Assembly (NCBI RefSeq): GCF_002204795.1 | Contig: NZ_NIXO01000025.1 | Coordinates: 1 to 64,000 of the forward strand | Direction of reading: 5' to 3' | Length of the DNA: 64,000 nucleotides | Origin: Pseudomonas sp. K2I15 | Lineage (GTDB): Bacteria > Pseudomonadota > Gammaproteobacteria > Pseudomonadales > Pseudomonadaceae | Program-made: the position numbers and the translations under genes | Notes under the pieces: generated by a model | The model's database searches: none | Told to the model about the DNA's origin: nothing | What the model saw: the letters and a program-made list of their open reading frames with translations, nothing else | Shown: piece after piece, positions 25,115-32,944 of the stretch | Layout: each line of letters starts with the position of its first letter | How positions within the stretch are numbered: position 1 is the stretch's first letter

Positions 25115-25963
25115 ATGCAGTGGCACACATTAGGCAGCACCCCTTTTCTGCCGCCGCTGTATTGGCGCGCGACCCTCAAGCGCAAGATCACCGGTACTAC
25201 ATTGCCCGAGCAAGGGTTGCGCTGTCGGGTCAGCGTGAATCCCAAGGATGTGGCGGCTTATCGCAAGGTCTGCGGGTTTGCCGACAGCCCGGTGCTGCCG
25301 GCAACCTATCCACATATCCTCGCGTTCGGCTTGCAGATGCAATTGCTCACCGGCAAGGACTTCCCCTTCCCGCTGTTGGGGCTGATCCACCTGAGCAACC
25401 GTATCCGCATCCTGCGCCCGTTGGGCGGTGTGAGTGACCTGATGGTGGGCGTATACGCGCAAAATTTGCAGCCCCATGCCAAAGGGGCGACCTTCGATAT
25501 CGTCACCACGGTCGAAGATTCACTGGGGCCGCTGTGGGAAGCCGAAAGCCGAATGCTCTGTCGCGGCGTGAAACTTGATGGCGTTGCGGCGGATAACACG
25601 CTGCAAACGCCTACCAGCATTAGCGAGTTGACCCGCTGGAAAGCCCCCGCCGATATCGGCCGCCGCTACGCCCGGGTATCCGGCGACTACAACCCGATTC
25701 ACCTGAGCGCCCTCACCGCCAAGTTGTTCGGCTTCCCCCAGGCGATCGCCCATGGGCTGTGGAACAAGGCACGCACACTGGCCGCCCTGGGTGAGCATTT
25801 GCCTGCGGCCAATATCGAGATAGACGTCGAGTTTAAAAAGCCGGTGCGTTTGCCCAGCGAAGTGATTTTATTGGCAAGTGCCGCCGGTTCCAGCGGTGAA
25901 TTGCAACTAAAGGGCGCCGGGGATATTGAACATATGATTGGCCGCTGGCGGCCGATCGCCTGA
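25115..25963 (+). CDS. MaoC-like (R)-enoyl hydratase/dehydratase
   Basis: A 282-residue hot-dog fold protein. The C-terminal half carries the hydratase signature GDYNPIHLSALTAKLFGFPQ with the catalytic Asp/His, followed by AIAHGLW. The N-terminal half is a second, non-catalytic hot-dog domain, as in double MaoC proteins. It hydrates enoyl-CoA to (R)-3-hydroxyacyl-CoA, which the preceding FabG-like enzyme can oxidise or produce. It is translationally close-coupled to that gene. The start at 25115 follows GGGAGC. Confidence 0.85.
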   Translation: MQWHTLGSTPFLPPLYWRATLKRKITGTTLPEQGLRCRVSVNPKDVAAYRKVCGFADSPVLPATYPHILAFGLQMQLLTGKDFPFPLLGLIHLSNRIRILRPLGGVSDLMVGVYAQNLQPHAKGATFDIVTTVEDSLGPLWEAESRMLCRGVKLDGVAADNTLQTPTSISELTRWKAPADIGRRYARVSGDYNPIHLSALTAKLFGFPQAIAHGLWNKARTLAALGEHLPAANIEIDVEFKKPVRLPSEVILLASAAGSSGELQLKGAGDIEHMIGRWRPIA

Positions 25964-25993
25964 TTAATTGTATATATACACCCTAAGTTATAG

Positions 25994-26011
25994 CGGGCTA
26001 TTGATAGCCCG
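25994..26011 (+). terminator. Hairpin after the MaoC gene, probable terminator
   Basis: A perfect 7-bp stem CGGGCTA with a TTGA loop and TAGCCCG is followed by AT-rich sequence. It lies 31 bp after the MaoC stop. The T-run is weak. Confidence 0.6.
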
Positions 26012-26074
26012 ATAAGTTTATTAACCCCATGATTTTAAACGCCTGCGATTTTCTATACCTTCCTTCCTTACACC

Positions 26075-26132
26075 CTTGGTATTAGTCACTAAGCGGGCCA
26101 TTCCTGCGTGTATATAAATCGTTAATACCAAG
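26075..26132. promoter_or_regulatory. Widely spaced perfect inverted repeat upstream of the Gly/Thr-rich lipoprotein gene
   Basis: CTTGGTATTA at 26075-26084 is exactly complemented by TAATACCAAG at 26123-26132, with a 38-bp spacer that includes AT-rich TGTATATAAA. The surrounding 292-bp gap (25964-26255) is markedly AT-rich for this genome. It looks like an operator pair or promoter region for the gene at 26256. Confidence 0.5.
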
Positions 26133-26255
26133 TTGAGCGTTGCGAGAAAAAGTGCCCGGGTCTGTTATAGCCACAACGGACGAATGTATCGCTGCCCATA
26201 GAAACAGCGAACTTCGATAACAACAAAGGCTGTACCAGGTGCAAGGATCTCAATC

Positions 26256-27836
26256 ATGAAAACTCAAGTCGTGTTGTGGAAAGCAAGTACCGCGCTGGCC
26301 CTGATTCTGGCAGTAAGCCTCGGAGGCTGCAGCAGCGGTGGTGGTGGTCATCACAGTAGCGTCGCCGCTTCGTCTCCGGATGCTGGTAGCGGTAGCGGTA
26401 CTGGTGGCGGCACAGGTGGAGGTACAGGTGGCGGCACTGGCGGTGGCACCGGTGGAGGTACAGGTGGCGGCACTGGCGGTGGCACCGGTGGAGGTACAGG
26501 CGGCGGCACTGGTGGTGGCACCGGAGGTACCGGCGGTACAGGTTCGACTACCCCCCTGATCACCGGCCAGATAGTGGGTGCCGTCGGAGGTGTCGTTGGT
26601 AACGTAGGAACCGCAGTAGGTGACCTGGGTACAACCCTGACCACCATCCCGATTGTAGGCACCACCGCTGGCGGCCTGGTTACCGCTACGGGTACTGCCG
26701 TCAACAGCATCGGCAGCGGCCTGACCAACGGCCTGGGTACCCTGGGCACCAATAGCAATGCCTTGGGTACCACCGTCGCCGGCGTGGCCGATGGCGTTGC
26801 CGACCTGGGCACCGGCGTGTCCAACACCGGCAAGTCGTTGGGCACCACGTTGGGCGGCATCCCCGTAGTCGGCGGTTTAACCGGCGGTGTGGGCGGTGCG
26901 GCAGGCGGCCTGGTTGATAAGGTCGGCCAAGCCGTGACCATGCTCGGCGACACCTTGAGCACGGCCAGCACCACCGGGCCACTGGGCAGCGTGACCAATA
27001 CCGTTGGTAAAAGCGTACTGGTGCCAGTGGTATCCCTGCTGGAAAACACCACCGGTAACCTCGGGAATAAAACAGGCCTGGGCAACCCGGTCGGTGGCGT
27101 ACTGGATAAAGTCGGCTCCACTGTCACCGGCCTTGGCGGCCAGGTGGCCAGTGCTGGCGGCGCAGGCAACCCTCTCGGGACCCTCGTGGGTGGCGTGCTG
27201 ACGGGCGTTGGCACCACCCTTGATAAGTCGAGCGGCTATGTCAACCCGGCAACCACTACCCCGCAATCGGGCCTGCCTGAACTCATCGGCGGCATCATCG
27301 CCAACGTCGGCAACGGCCTGAATGCCGGCAACACCAACGGCACCATCAGTGCAACTGGCGTAACAGGTGGCCAAGTGGGCACCACCGTCGCGTCCCTCGG
27401 TACCCTCATTGGTGGCAATGGCGTGGCCAATACCGCCGCCAGTGCTCCAATCGGTGGCTTGGCGACCAACGTCGGCGCAGCACTCAACCCAGTGACCTCG
27501 GGCGTTGCCAGCCTGACGCAAAACATCGGCACCAGCACCGGTATCGGCGCGCCGGTGAACGGTCTGGTCACTCAGGTCGGCGGTGCGGTCAGCAGCCTGG
27601 GCACCAACTTGACGGCGGCCAATGCCAACCCGATCACTAACGCCGTGGGCGGTACCCTCAATGCAGTCGGCAGCACCGTGGGCTCGGTGGGTGGCTTGGT
27701 AACCGGCGGCACCAGCAGTAGCGGTGGCGGTTTGCTCGGCGGCTTGAGCCTGGGTGGCAGCGCCTCCGCCGGAGGCACCACAAACACAAGCGGCGGACTG
27801 GGCGGTTTGCTAGGCGGGTTGACCGGCAAAAAATAG
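26256..27836 (+). CDS. Glycine/threonine-repeat lipoprotein, putative surface protein
   Basis: A 526-residue protein with a lipoprotein signal peptide (lipobox SLGGC, C25). Residues about 48-98 are an almost pure run of the tetrapeptide GGGT, encoded by a 36-bp DNA repeat. The remainder is low-complexity and Gly/Val/Thr/Asn-rich, made of degenerate repeats of the type GGLVxxVGxAVxxLG. Such proteins are often auto-annotated as collagen-like, but the period here is four, not three. It has no TPS secretion domain. It is followed by its own terminator and then a TpsB-type transporter, next to the tad pilus locus, suggesting a surface or adhesion role (inference). No charged or catalytic residues stand out. 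Confidence 0.72.
   Translation: MKTQVVLWKASTALALILAVSLGGCSSGGGGHHSSVAASSPDAGSGSGTGGGTGGGTGGGTGGGTGGGTGGGTGGGTGGGTGGGTGGGTGGTGGTGSTTPLITGQIVGAVGGVVGNVGTAVGDLGTTLTTIPIVGTTAGGLVTATGTAVNSIGSGLTNGLGTLGTNSNALGTTVAGVADGVADLGTGVSNTGKSLGTTLGGIPVVGGLTGGVGGAAGGLVDKVGQAVTMLGDTLSTASTTGPLGSVTNTVGKSVLVPVVSLLENTTGNLGNKTGLGNPVGGVLDKVGSTVTGLGGQVASAGGAGNPLGTLVGGVLTGVGTTLDKSSGYVNPATTTPQSGLPELIGGIIANVGNGLNAGNTNGTISATGVTGGQVGTTVASLGTLIGGNGVANTAASAPIGGLATNVGAALNPVTSGVASLTQNIGTSTGIGAPVNGLVTQVGGAVSSLGTNLTAANANPITNAVGGTLNAVGSTVGSVGGLVTGGTSSSGGGLLGGLSLGGSASAGGTTNTSGGLGGLLGGLTGKK
26415..26534 (+). repeat. 36-bp tandem repeat (12-bp subunits) inside the lipoprotein gene
   Basis: The 12-mer GGTGGAGGTACA recurs at 26415, 26451 and 26487, a strict 36-bp period. 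Between copies lie variants GGTGGCGGCACT and GGCGGTGGCACC. All encode the same tetrapeptide, and length changes of 12 bp keep the frame. Confidence 0.9.
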
Positions 27837-27887
27837 AATTGCACCTGGCCATTAGACGGCCTCCCCTCCAGCGCCTACGCTTGGTTG

Positions 27888-27922
27888 AGACGAGAGATTC
27901 CAATGAGTCTCTCGTCTTTTTT
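27888..27922 (+). terminator. Rho-independent terminator between the lipoprotein and TpsB genes
   Basis: A perfect 10-bp stem (AGACGAGAGA with TCTCTCGTCT) and a 10-base loop are followed by a T-run. It should largely end the lipoprotein transcript before the TpsB gene. Confidence 0.88.
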
Positions 27923-28010
27923 ATGGGCCAGTGACTGGCCCTCCCGAACCGTGCTCAGAACCCGGCGGGAACCCGCGAAACGCTGCTGCAGTTTGACCAT
28001 GGAGTGTCCT

Positions 28011-29696
28011 ATGCGCGCCTTGACGCCTTTGTTTCTGCTCACCCTCATTGCTTCCAGTGTCCACGCCGAGACCTTGCCCAGTTTCCTCAACAGCAACGAC
28101 ACGATTCGCAACCTGCCGGTGCCCAACCTCCCCGCCGATGCCTACCGCCCGGTCACGCCACAAACCCAGTTACCGGAGCCTGCAGCCACCCAGGGCCAGC
28201 CGCTGCTGATGGACACCAAAGTGACCATCCGCAAGCTGCAAATCGACGGAGGCACGATCTACCCACTCAAGGATGTGGCCCAGGTTTTCGAGCCGCTGAT
28301 TGGTCATGAAACCACCGTCGCACAACTGATCGAAGCCACCCGCGGCATCACCCGCCGCTACCAGCAGGACGGCTACCTGTTGTCCTACGCCTACCTGCCC
28401 GACCAGCGCTTCGAAAACGGCCTGGTGCACGTGGTACTGGTGGAGGGCTACATCAAGGACTACAACGTGCAGGGCGACATTGGTTCAGTCTCGGCCTACG
28501 TCGACAAACTGGCGACCAAGCTGCTGGCCGAGCGCCCACTGACCCGCAAGACCTTCGAACGCTACACCACGTTGATGGGGCGTATTCCGGGTGTGACGTT
28601 GCAGGCGCAAGTGCCGCCGCCGGGCACCACCGATGGCGGCACGCATATGCAGATCCAGGCCAGCCGCAAGCCATTCACCACCAGCATGAGCCTGGAGGAA
28701 GACAACCGCAGCGGGACGCAGGCGCTGCTGGCCGCCACCAGCAACTCCCAGACCTCGATGGGCGAGCAGTTGAGCCTCAGCGGACTGTTTCCGCCGGGCA
28801 AGGACGACGAGCATTACTACCGTCTGGGCTACAGCCAGTTCATCAATGCCGAGGGCAGCCAACTGGTACTCAACGCCGAACGTTACCGCGCCGATCCCAA
28901 CAGCAACGTGCAACTGAACGATGGCTTTGAACTCAAGCCGCACCAGGCGATTGACCGCTATTCCATCGGCCTGTCTCACCCGTTGATTGCCTCGCCTACC
29001 GAGTCGTTGACCCTCGGCACGCGCCTTTATGCCGTGGACCAGACCACCCGCTACCAACTGGTGGGCTACCCGCAACGCTTCGAGGTAGAAACCGACCTGC
29101 GGGCCCTCGCGTTCGAAGGCGACTGGCGCAAGTCAGACGACCGCCAACTGCGGATTCTCAGTGCCGGCCTCTACCAGGGCATCAATGGCCTGGGTGCCCG
29201 CACCCACAGTGATATCGAAGGCACGCAGCCGGATCTTGAGTTCTTCCGCCTGCGTCTGTCGGGGGTCCAGAGCAACAAGTTCTTCGACCACTGGCAAGGC
29301 GTGGCATCGGGCGCCTTCTACTGGAGCAACGACACCCTGCCCGACAGCGAACGCGCGACGTTCGGCGGGCAGAATTTCGGGCGTGGTTACCCGGATGACC
29401 AGGGCTCGGGCGACAAGGGGTGGGGCGTGGCGTATGAGGTCAACTACAGCTTTAACCGCAGCGGCGAGTGGGTAAAAATCCTGCAGCCGTATGTGGTGCT
29501 GGACAAGGCCAAGACCTGGTTCAACGAATTGCCCATCAAGGGCAACAACATGTCATCGGCAGCCGTGGGCCTGCGCTTCGGAGATAACAAGTACTACAAC
29601 ATTGCACTGGAAGCGGCCAAGCCAATGTCAGACATCGCCCTGGACAGCTTCAATCGGCGGCCGCGGTATACGCTGAGTTTCAGCTACCAACTCTGA
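28011..29696 (+). CDS. TpsB/ShlB-FhaC-type outer-membrane transporter
   Basis: A 561-residue Omp85-superfamily secretion pore. A Sec signal peptide covers residues 1-19 (cleavage near VHAE). A linker and two POTRA-like regions (about 60-200) lead into a C-terminal 16-strand barrel ending in the outer-membrane signature FSYQL with terminal aromatic and hydrophobic alternation. The ATG at 28011 with GGAG upstream starts directly at the signal peptide. Two-partner secretion normally pairs TpsB with a TpsA exoprotein carrying an N-terminal TPS domain. None is in the window; the neighbour is instead a Gly/Thr-rich lipoprotein. It may secrete that protein, or a TpsA encoded elsewhere. Confidence 0.82.
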   Translation: MRALTPLFLLTLIASSVHAETLPSFLNSNDTIRNLPVPNLPADAYRPVTPQTQLPEPAATQGQPLLMDTKVTIRKLQIDGGTIYPLKDVAQVFEPLIGHETTVAQLIEATRGITRRYQQDGYLLSYAYLPDQRFENGLVHVVLVEGYIKDYNVQGDIGSVSAYVDKLATKLLAERPLTRKTFERYTTLMGRIPGVTLQAQVPPPGTTDGGTHMQIQASRKPFTTSMSLEEDNRSGTQALLAATSNSQTSMGEQLSLSGLFPPGKDDEHYYRLGYSQFINAEGSQLVLNAERYRADPNSNVQLNDGFELKPHQAIDRYSIGLSHPLIASPTESLTLGTRLYAVDQTTRYQLVGYPQRFEVETDLRALAFEGDWRKSDDRQLRILSAGLYQGINGLGARTHSDIEGTQPDLEFFRLRLSGVQSNKFFDHWQGVASGAFYWSNDTLPDSERATFGGQNFGRGYPDDQGSGDKGWGVAYEVNYSFNRSGEWVKILQPYVVLDKAKTWFNELPIKGNNMSSAAVGLRFGDNKYYNIALEAAKPMSDIALDSFNRRPRYTLSFSYQL

Positions 29697-29701
29697 ACCC
29701 A

Positions 29702-29806
29702 GTGGGAGCGGGCTTGCTCGCGAAAGCGGTGGATCAGTCAGCCCATCAGGTGCCTGACACTCCGCCTTCGCGAGCAAGCCCGCTCCCACACAAGCCCGCT
29801 CCTACA
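29702..29806. repeat. REPIN-like inverted repeat, class A with extra half arm
   Basis: Standard class A arms (29702-29790) are followed at once by a third, truncated right arm AAGCCCGCTCCTACAT, which mixes the class A core with the class B terminal CTCCTACA. It lies between the TpsB and response-regulator gene ends. Confidence 0.85.
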
Positions 29807-30209
29807 TGAGCCTGACTTTCGGGATGGGGAATAGATTGTTGAGGGTGTCGATCAACCGCACCAGATAGATCGGCTTGCGAAACAGGTCCAGCACCTGCAA
29901 GCGCAGCATGTCACTCACATCGTCCATCTCGGCATGGCCGGACATGACGATCACCGGCAAGTGCTGGCGAGCGGTGTGTTCGCGCAGGCGCCTGATCAAG
30001 GAAATACCACTTTCCTCGGGCATTCGCAGGTCGGTGATCACCAGGGCGATATCGGGATGCAGGGTCAGCTCTTGCAAAGCAAAGGTGACCGAGGTGGCGG
30101 TAAAACAGACAAAGCCCTCATTCTCCAGCGACTCGGCCAGTTCAATGAGGGCGTCCTCTTCGTCGTCCACCAAAAGGATTTGTTGCCGGGGAGACAAAGA
30201 GGAGTTCAT
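29802..30209 (-). CDS. Stand-alone receiver-domain response regulator
   Basis: A 135-residue protein consisting of a single receiver domain with no output domain. All key residues are present: the acidic pair in LVDDEED (D15, D16), phospho-acceptor D60 in VITDLRMP, S90 in VMSGHAE and K112 in RKPI. It probably acts as a phosphate shuttle or a protein-interaction switch. The ATG at 30209 follows AGAGG. It lies 67 bp downstream of the flp gene on the same strand and close to the PprA/PprB two-component genes, so PprA could be its kinase; this is inference. Confidence 0.8.
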   Translation of the reverse strand: MNSSLSPRQQILLVDDEEDALIELAESLENEGFVCFTATSVTFALQELTLHPDIALVITDLRMPEESGISLIRRLREHTARQHLPVIVMSGHAEMDDVSDMLRLQVLDLFRKPIYLVRLIDTLNNLFPIPKVRLM

Positions 30210-30276
30210 GGTGAAATGCCTGATGCGCAATAGATCATTCAGCGGAACCTGCAGGTGTTTTGCGCAAGTACCAGAG

Positions 30277-30468
30277 TCAGGTATGAATGGCGGCCTGTAT
30301 CGAAGTAAAGACGCCTGTCACCGCGGTCCGGATGGGTGTAATAAAGGCAGCTAGCGCCACAGCAACCATCGCTGCAACCAGTGCGTACTCGATACCTGAC
30401 GCTCCTTCTCTTGAGTAGAAAAAAATCTGGACTTTGATGAAACCCATACGAACAAGATCAAGGAACAT
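30277..30468 (-). CDS. flp: Flp-type IVb pilin prepilin
   Basis: A 63-residue prepilin. The cleavage site for the prepilin peptidase is REG-ASGIEY: cut after G22, with the conserved E27 at +5 and Y28 at +6, followed by the hydrophobic helix ALVAAMVAVALAAF. It is the major subunit of the Tad/Flp pilus. The ATG at 30468 follows GGAGAAG. It is transcribed away from rcpC across a 314-bp regulatory region, as in P. aeruginosa, where flp and the rcp/tad operon are divergent. Confidence 0.92.
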   Translation of the reverse strand: MFLDLVRMGFIKVQIFFYSREGASGIEYALVAAMVAVALAAFITPIRTAVTGVFTSIQAAIHT

Positions 30469-30782
30469 AATGACTTCTCCTTTGCGCCCATGGCGCCGGT
30501 ATCGCGGCACTACAAAATGATTTCGGTGTGCCACTAAAGCATTGTCAACAAACCCCATACCAACAACTGTAAGAACTGATTAATCACAAAGTATTAGTCG
30601 GCAGGCTGGCGCCAAAAAACCAACTTTTGCAGAGGATCTGGATATATTTCTTGCCCAGTAATGGCATTTCGTCCTAGCTGAACTACCTTCAAATAGCGAA
30701 ATAGTTAGATGTTCGAAGCGATCCGAATGCGTAGGTATTAGTAGGAAAGAGCAGTGGATGCAGCAGGAAAAGGAGAGCCTTC
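30469..30782. promoter_or_regulatory. Divergent promoter region between flp and the rcp-tad operon
   Basis: No gene is seen in this 314-bp, relatively AT-rich stretch. GTATTAGT occurs at 30592 (followed by CGG) and in the tad-proximal part as GGTATTAGTAGG (30735). The second runs into TAGTAGGAAAG, also found upstream of pprB. It is the expected site of control by PprB. Confidence 0.6.
30739..30749 (+). promoter_or_regulatory. TAGTAGGAAAG motif upstream of rcpC
   Basis: The 11-mer lies 33 bp before the rcpC start codon. The identical sequence in the same relative orientation lies upstream of pprB (39088-39098). It may be a PprB site or a promoter element; this is inference from the match. Confidence 0.45.
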
Positions 30783-31721
30783 ATGAACAGTCGCATTAGC
30801 TTGATTCTCGCCGGGCTGCTCTTGGTAGGCGCGCTGATTGCTGGCTATTGGGGTCTGGTACTCAGCCGCCCTACTCCCGTCGCACCGCCTGTGCCCCAAT
30901 CACCTGAAGTTGTGCAGCCCGTCACCGAAGACCAGACACGCCAACCCGTGGTGGTGCTGGCCCATGATGTTGCACCCTTTGTTGCACTCACCGCCGCCGA
31001 CCTGACCCTGGAAAGACTGCGCACGGCTCCCGCCGGCAGCCTGACCAGCCTCGACCAGGCCGTGGGCAAGACCCCTTGGCGGCCGCTGGCGGCCGGTACC
31101 TGGCTGACTGAGGAAAGCTTCAACTCCGGCGGCACCCTGGCGCGGATGATCCGCCCCAACGAGCGCGCCCTTGCCGTCGCCGTGGATGAGGTGATCGGTG
31201 CCGGCGGGCAACTGACCCCGGGCGACTATGTGGACGTGCTGCTCTTTTTGCGCCAGGAAGCCAGCAACCCGCAGCAGTCGGCACAAGTCATCGTGCCGGC
31301 CTTGCGCCTGCTCGGCGTCGGCGACCAATTGGGGCTGACCAACGATGGCAAGCCAGGCTCTGTACCACCGACCACCGCGGACGAAAAACTCAAAGCACAG
31401 CAGGGTCGTGCCAGCGCACGCACGGTAGTCCTGGCCGTACCGGAGCAGCTCATGAGCCGGCTGATGCTCGCCACCCAATCCGGCGTATTGCGCCTGGCCG
31501 TACGCAGTGCTGACGAACAACTGCTGAGCCAGTACTGGGCCGGTGAAACGGAGTCAGCAATCAACCTGGAAAATGCCAAGCGCGATCTCTATCAATTCAA
31601 CCAACTGTCATTCAGCCAAGCCCCCGCCAACGGCTACGGCCCGACCCCGGCCAATGGTGCTTCAAAACGCTCGGGGGTCGAGGTGATACGCGGCAACCAG
31701 GTGACTCAACAAACGCCCTGA
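30783..31721 (+). CDS. rcpC: RcpC/CpaB Flp pilus assembly protein
   Basis: A 312-residue protein with one N-terminal membrane anchor (residues 5-25), a SAF-like domain near 55-120 (LTAADLTLERL; PFVALT), and the CpaB middle domain with RPNERALAVAVDE near 125. It is anchored in the inner membrane with a periplasmic body and is thought to assist the secretin or the pilus in crossing the envelope. It is the first gene of the eight-gene rightward tad operon; rcpA begins 20 bp after it. AGGAGAG precedes the start. Confidence 0.92.
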   Translation: MNSRISLILAGLLLVGALIAGYWGLVLSRPTPVAPPVPQSPEVVQPVTEDQTRQPVVVLAHDVAPFVALTAADLTLERLRTAPAGSLTSLDQAVGKTPWRPLAAGTWLTEESFNSGGTLARMIRPNERALAVAVDEVIGAGGQLTPGDYVDVLLFLRQEASNPQQSAQVIVPALRLLGVGDQLGLTNDGKPGSVPPTTADEKLKAQQGRASARTVVLAVPEQLMSRLMLATQSGVLRLAVRSADEQLLSQYWAGETESAINLENAKRDLYQFNQLSFSQAPANGYGPTPANGASKRSGVEVIRGNQVTQQTP

Positions 31722-31741
31722 AAGAGCTAAGGATGCCTTGA

Positions 31742-32944
31742 ATGAGCAGTCGTTCCGTGTGGTTTTTTTCGCGAGTATTCGGGGCCCTTTTCACCCTGAG
31801 CGTGCCCGTAGAGGTGGCCCTGGCAGCGTCTGGCAATTGCGCAGGTTTAGGCCAACTGCCGGCGGTGCTGGAGGTGGGCGAAGGCACTCAAAAGGCCATT
31901 CAATCGCCGGTAGCGATCACGCGGCTGGCCATTGGCGATCCGAAAGTGGCCGATGTGCAGGTCAATGGCAACCAGGCGTTCCTGCTCACCGGCATCGCCC
32001 CTGGCACCACCAGCCTGATGGTCTGGACGGCCTGTTCCACCAGCCCGCGCCAGAGCATGGTGTTCGTTCAAGGCAAGGCCACCTCGGCACTGACCAGCCT
32101 GGCTCTGTCACCGTCCGATGACCCGAGCTTGCCCAGCCAGGTGCAAACCGACATTCGCTTTGTAGAAGTCAGCCGCACCAAGCTCAAGGAGGCCAGTACT
32201 TCGATCTTTGGCGGTACGCGCAACTTTTTGTTCGGCAGCCCCGGTACGAGCGCAGGCACCCTGCCGCTGGACAACGGCAGCTTCAATATCGGCTTCGGTA
32301 GCGGCAGGTTCGGGGCGTTGATCAACGCCCTGGAACGCAGTGGCTTTGCCTATACCCTGGCCCGTCCCAGCCTGGTCGCCATGAGCGGGCAAAGCGCGAC
32401 ATTCCTGGCCGGTGGTGAAGTGCCCATCCCGGTGCCCAGCACGGGCAGCAACACCATCTCCATCGAGTACAAGGAGTTTGGTATTCGCCTGACGCTGACC
32501 CCCACCGTCATCGACCGTAATCGAATCTCCCTCAAGGTCGCGCCGGAAGTCAGCGAGCTGGACTACTCCAACGCCGTGCAAATCCAAGGCGTCGCCGTGC
32601 CGGCACTGACAGTGCGTCGCACAGACACCAGCGTATCCCTGGCCGATGGCGAAAGCTTCGTCATCAGTGGCCTGATCAGCACCAACAATCGCTCCACCAT
32701 CAGCAAGCTCCCCGGCCTTGGCGACATACCAGTGCTCGGTGCGTTCTTCCGTGATTCCAATATCAGCCGCGAGGAAAAAGAGCTGCTGATGATCGTCACC
32801 CCGCACCTGGTGCAGCCACTGACAGCGAATGCCCAATTGCCTTCATTGCCCGGGGAAACGCTGCGCAGCTACGACCCGAACTGGTACCGCCTGTTCTTCC
32901 TGGAAAACGGTAATTTCGACCGCCGCACAGGACTGTCCCAATGA
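31742..32944 (+). CDS. rcpA: RcpA/CpaC secretin of the Flp pilus
   Basis: A 400-residue outer-membrane secretin. After a signal peptide (residues 1-29) come an N-terminal BON-like/CpaC domain (VAITRLAIGDPKVADVQVNG) and the secretin domain with VPVPSTG, YKEFGIRLTLTP near 240 and the C-terminal LPGLGDIPVLGAFF signature near 325. It forms the multimeric pore through which the pilus exits. Its stop overlaps the tadZ start by ATGA. Confidence 0.93.
   Translation: MSSRSVWFFSRVFGALFTLSVPVEVALAASGNCAGLGQLPAVLEVGEGTQKAIQSPVAITRLAIGDPKVADVQVNGNQAFLLTGIAPGTTSLMVWTACSTSPRQSMVFVQGKATSALTSLALSPSDDPSLPSQVQTDIRFVEVSRTKLKEASTSIFGGTRNFLFGSPGTSAGTLPLDNGSFNIGFGSGRFGALINALERSGFAYTLARPSLVAMSGQSATFLAGGEVPIPVPSTGSNTISIEYKEFGIRLTLTPTVIDRNRISLKVAPEVSELDYSNAVQIQGVAVPALTVRRTDTSVSLADGESFVISGLISTNNRSTISKLPGLGDIPVLGAFFRDSNISREEKELLMIVTPHLVQPLTANAQLPSLPGETLRSYDPNWYRLFFLENGNFDRRTGLSQ

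Noticed and set aside
26415..26534. Regular repeats suggestive of a CRISPR array
   Set aside because: The period is 36 bp but has no unique spacers; it is continuous coding repeat, and no cas genes are near.
26351..27217. 288-codon proline/valine-rich frame opposite the Gly/Thr-rich lipoprotein
   Set aside because: It is the complement of GGN/ACN codons (giving Pro and Val) and has no start signal or independent features.
26256..27836. Collagen-like label for the lipoprotein
   Set aside because: The repeat is the tetrapeptide GGGT, not Gly-X-Y triplets, and proline is nearly absent from the repeat.
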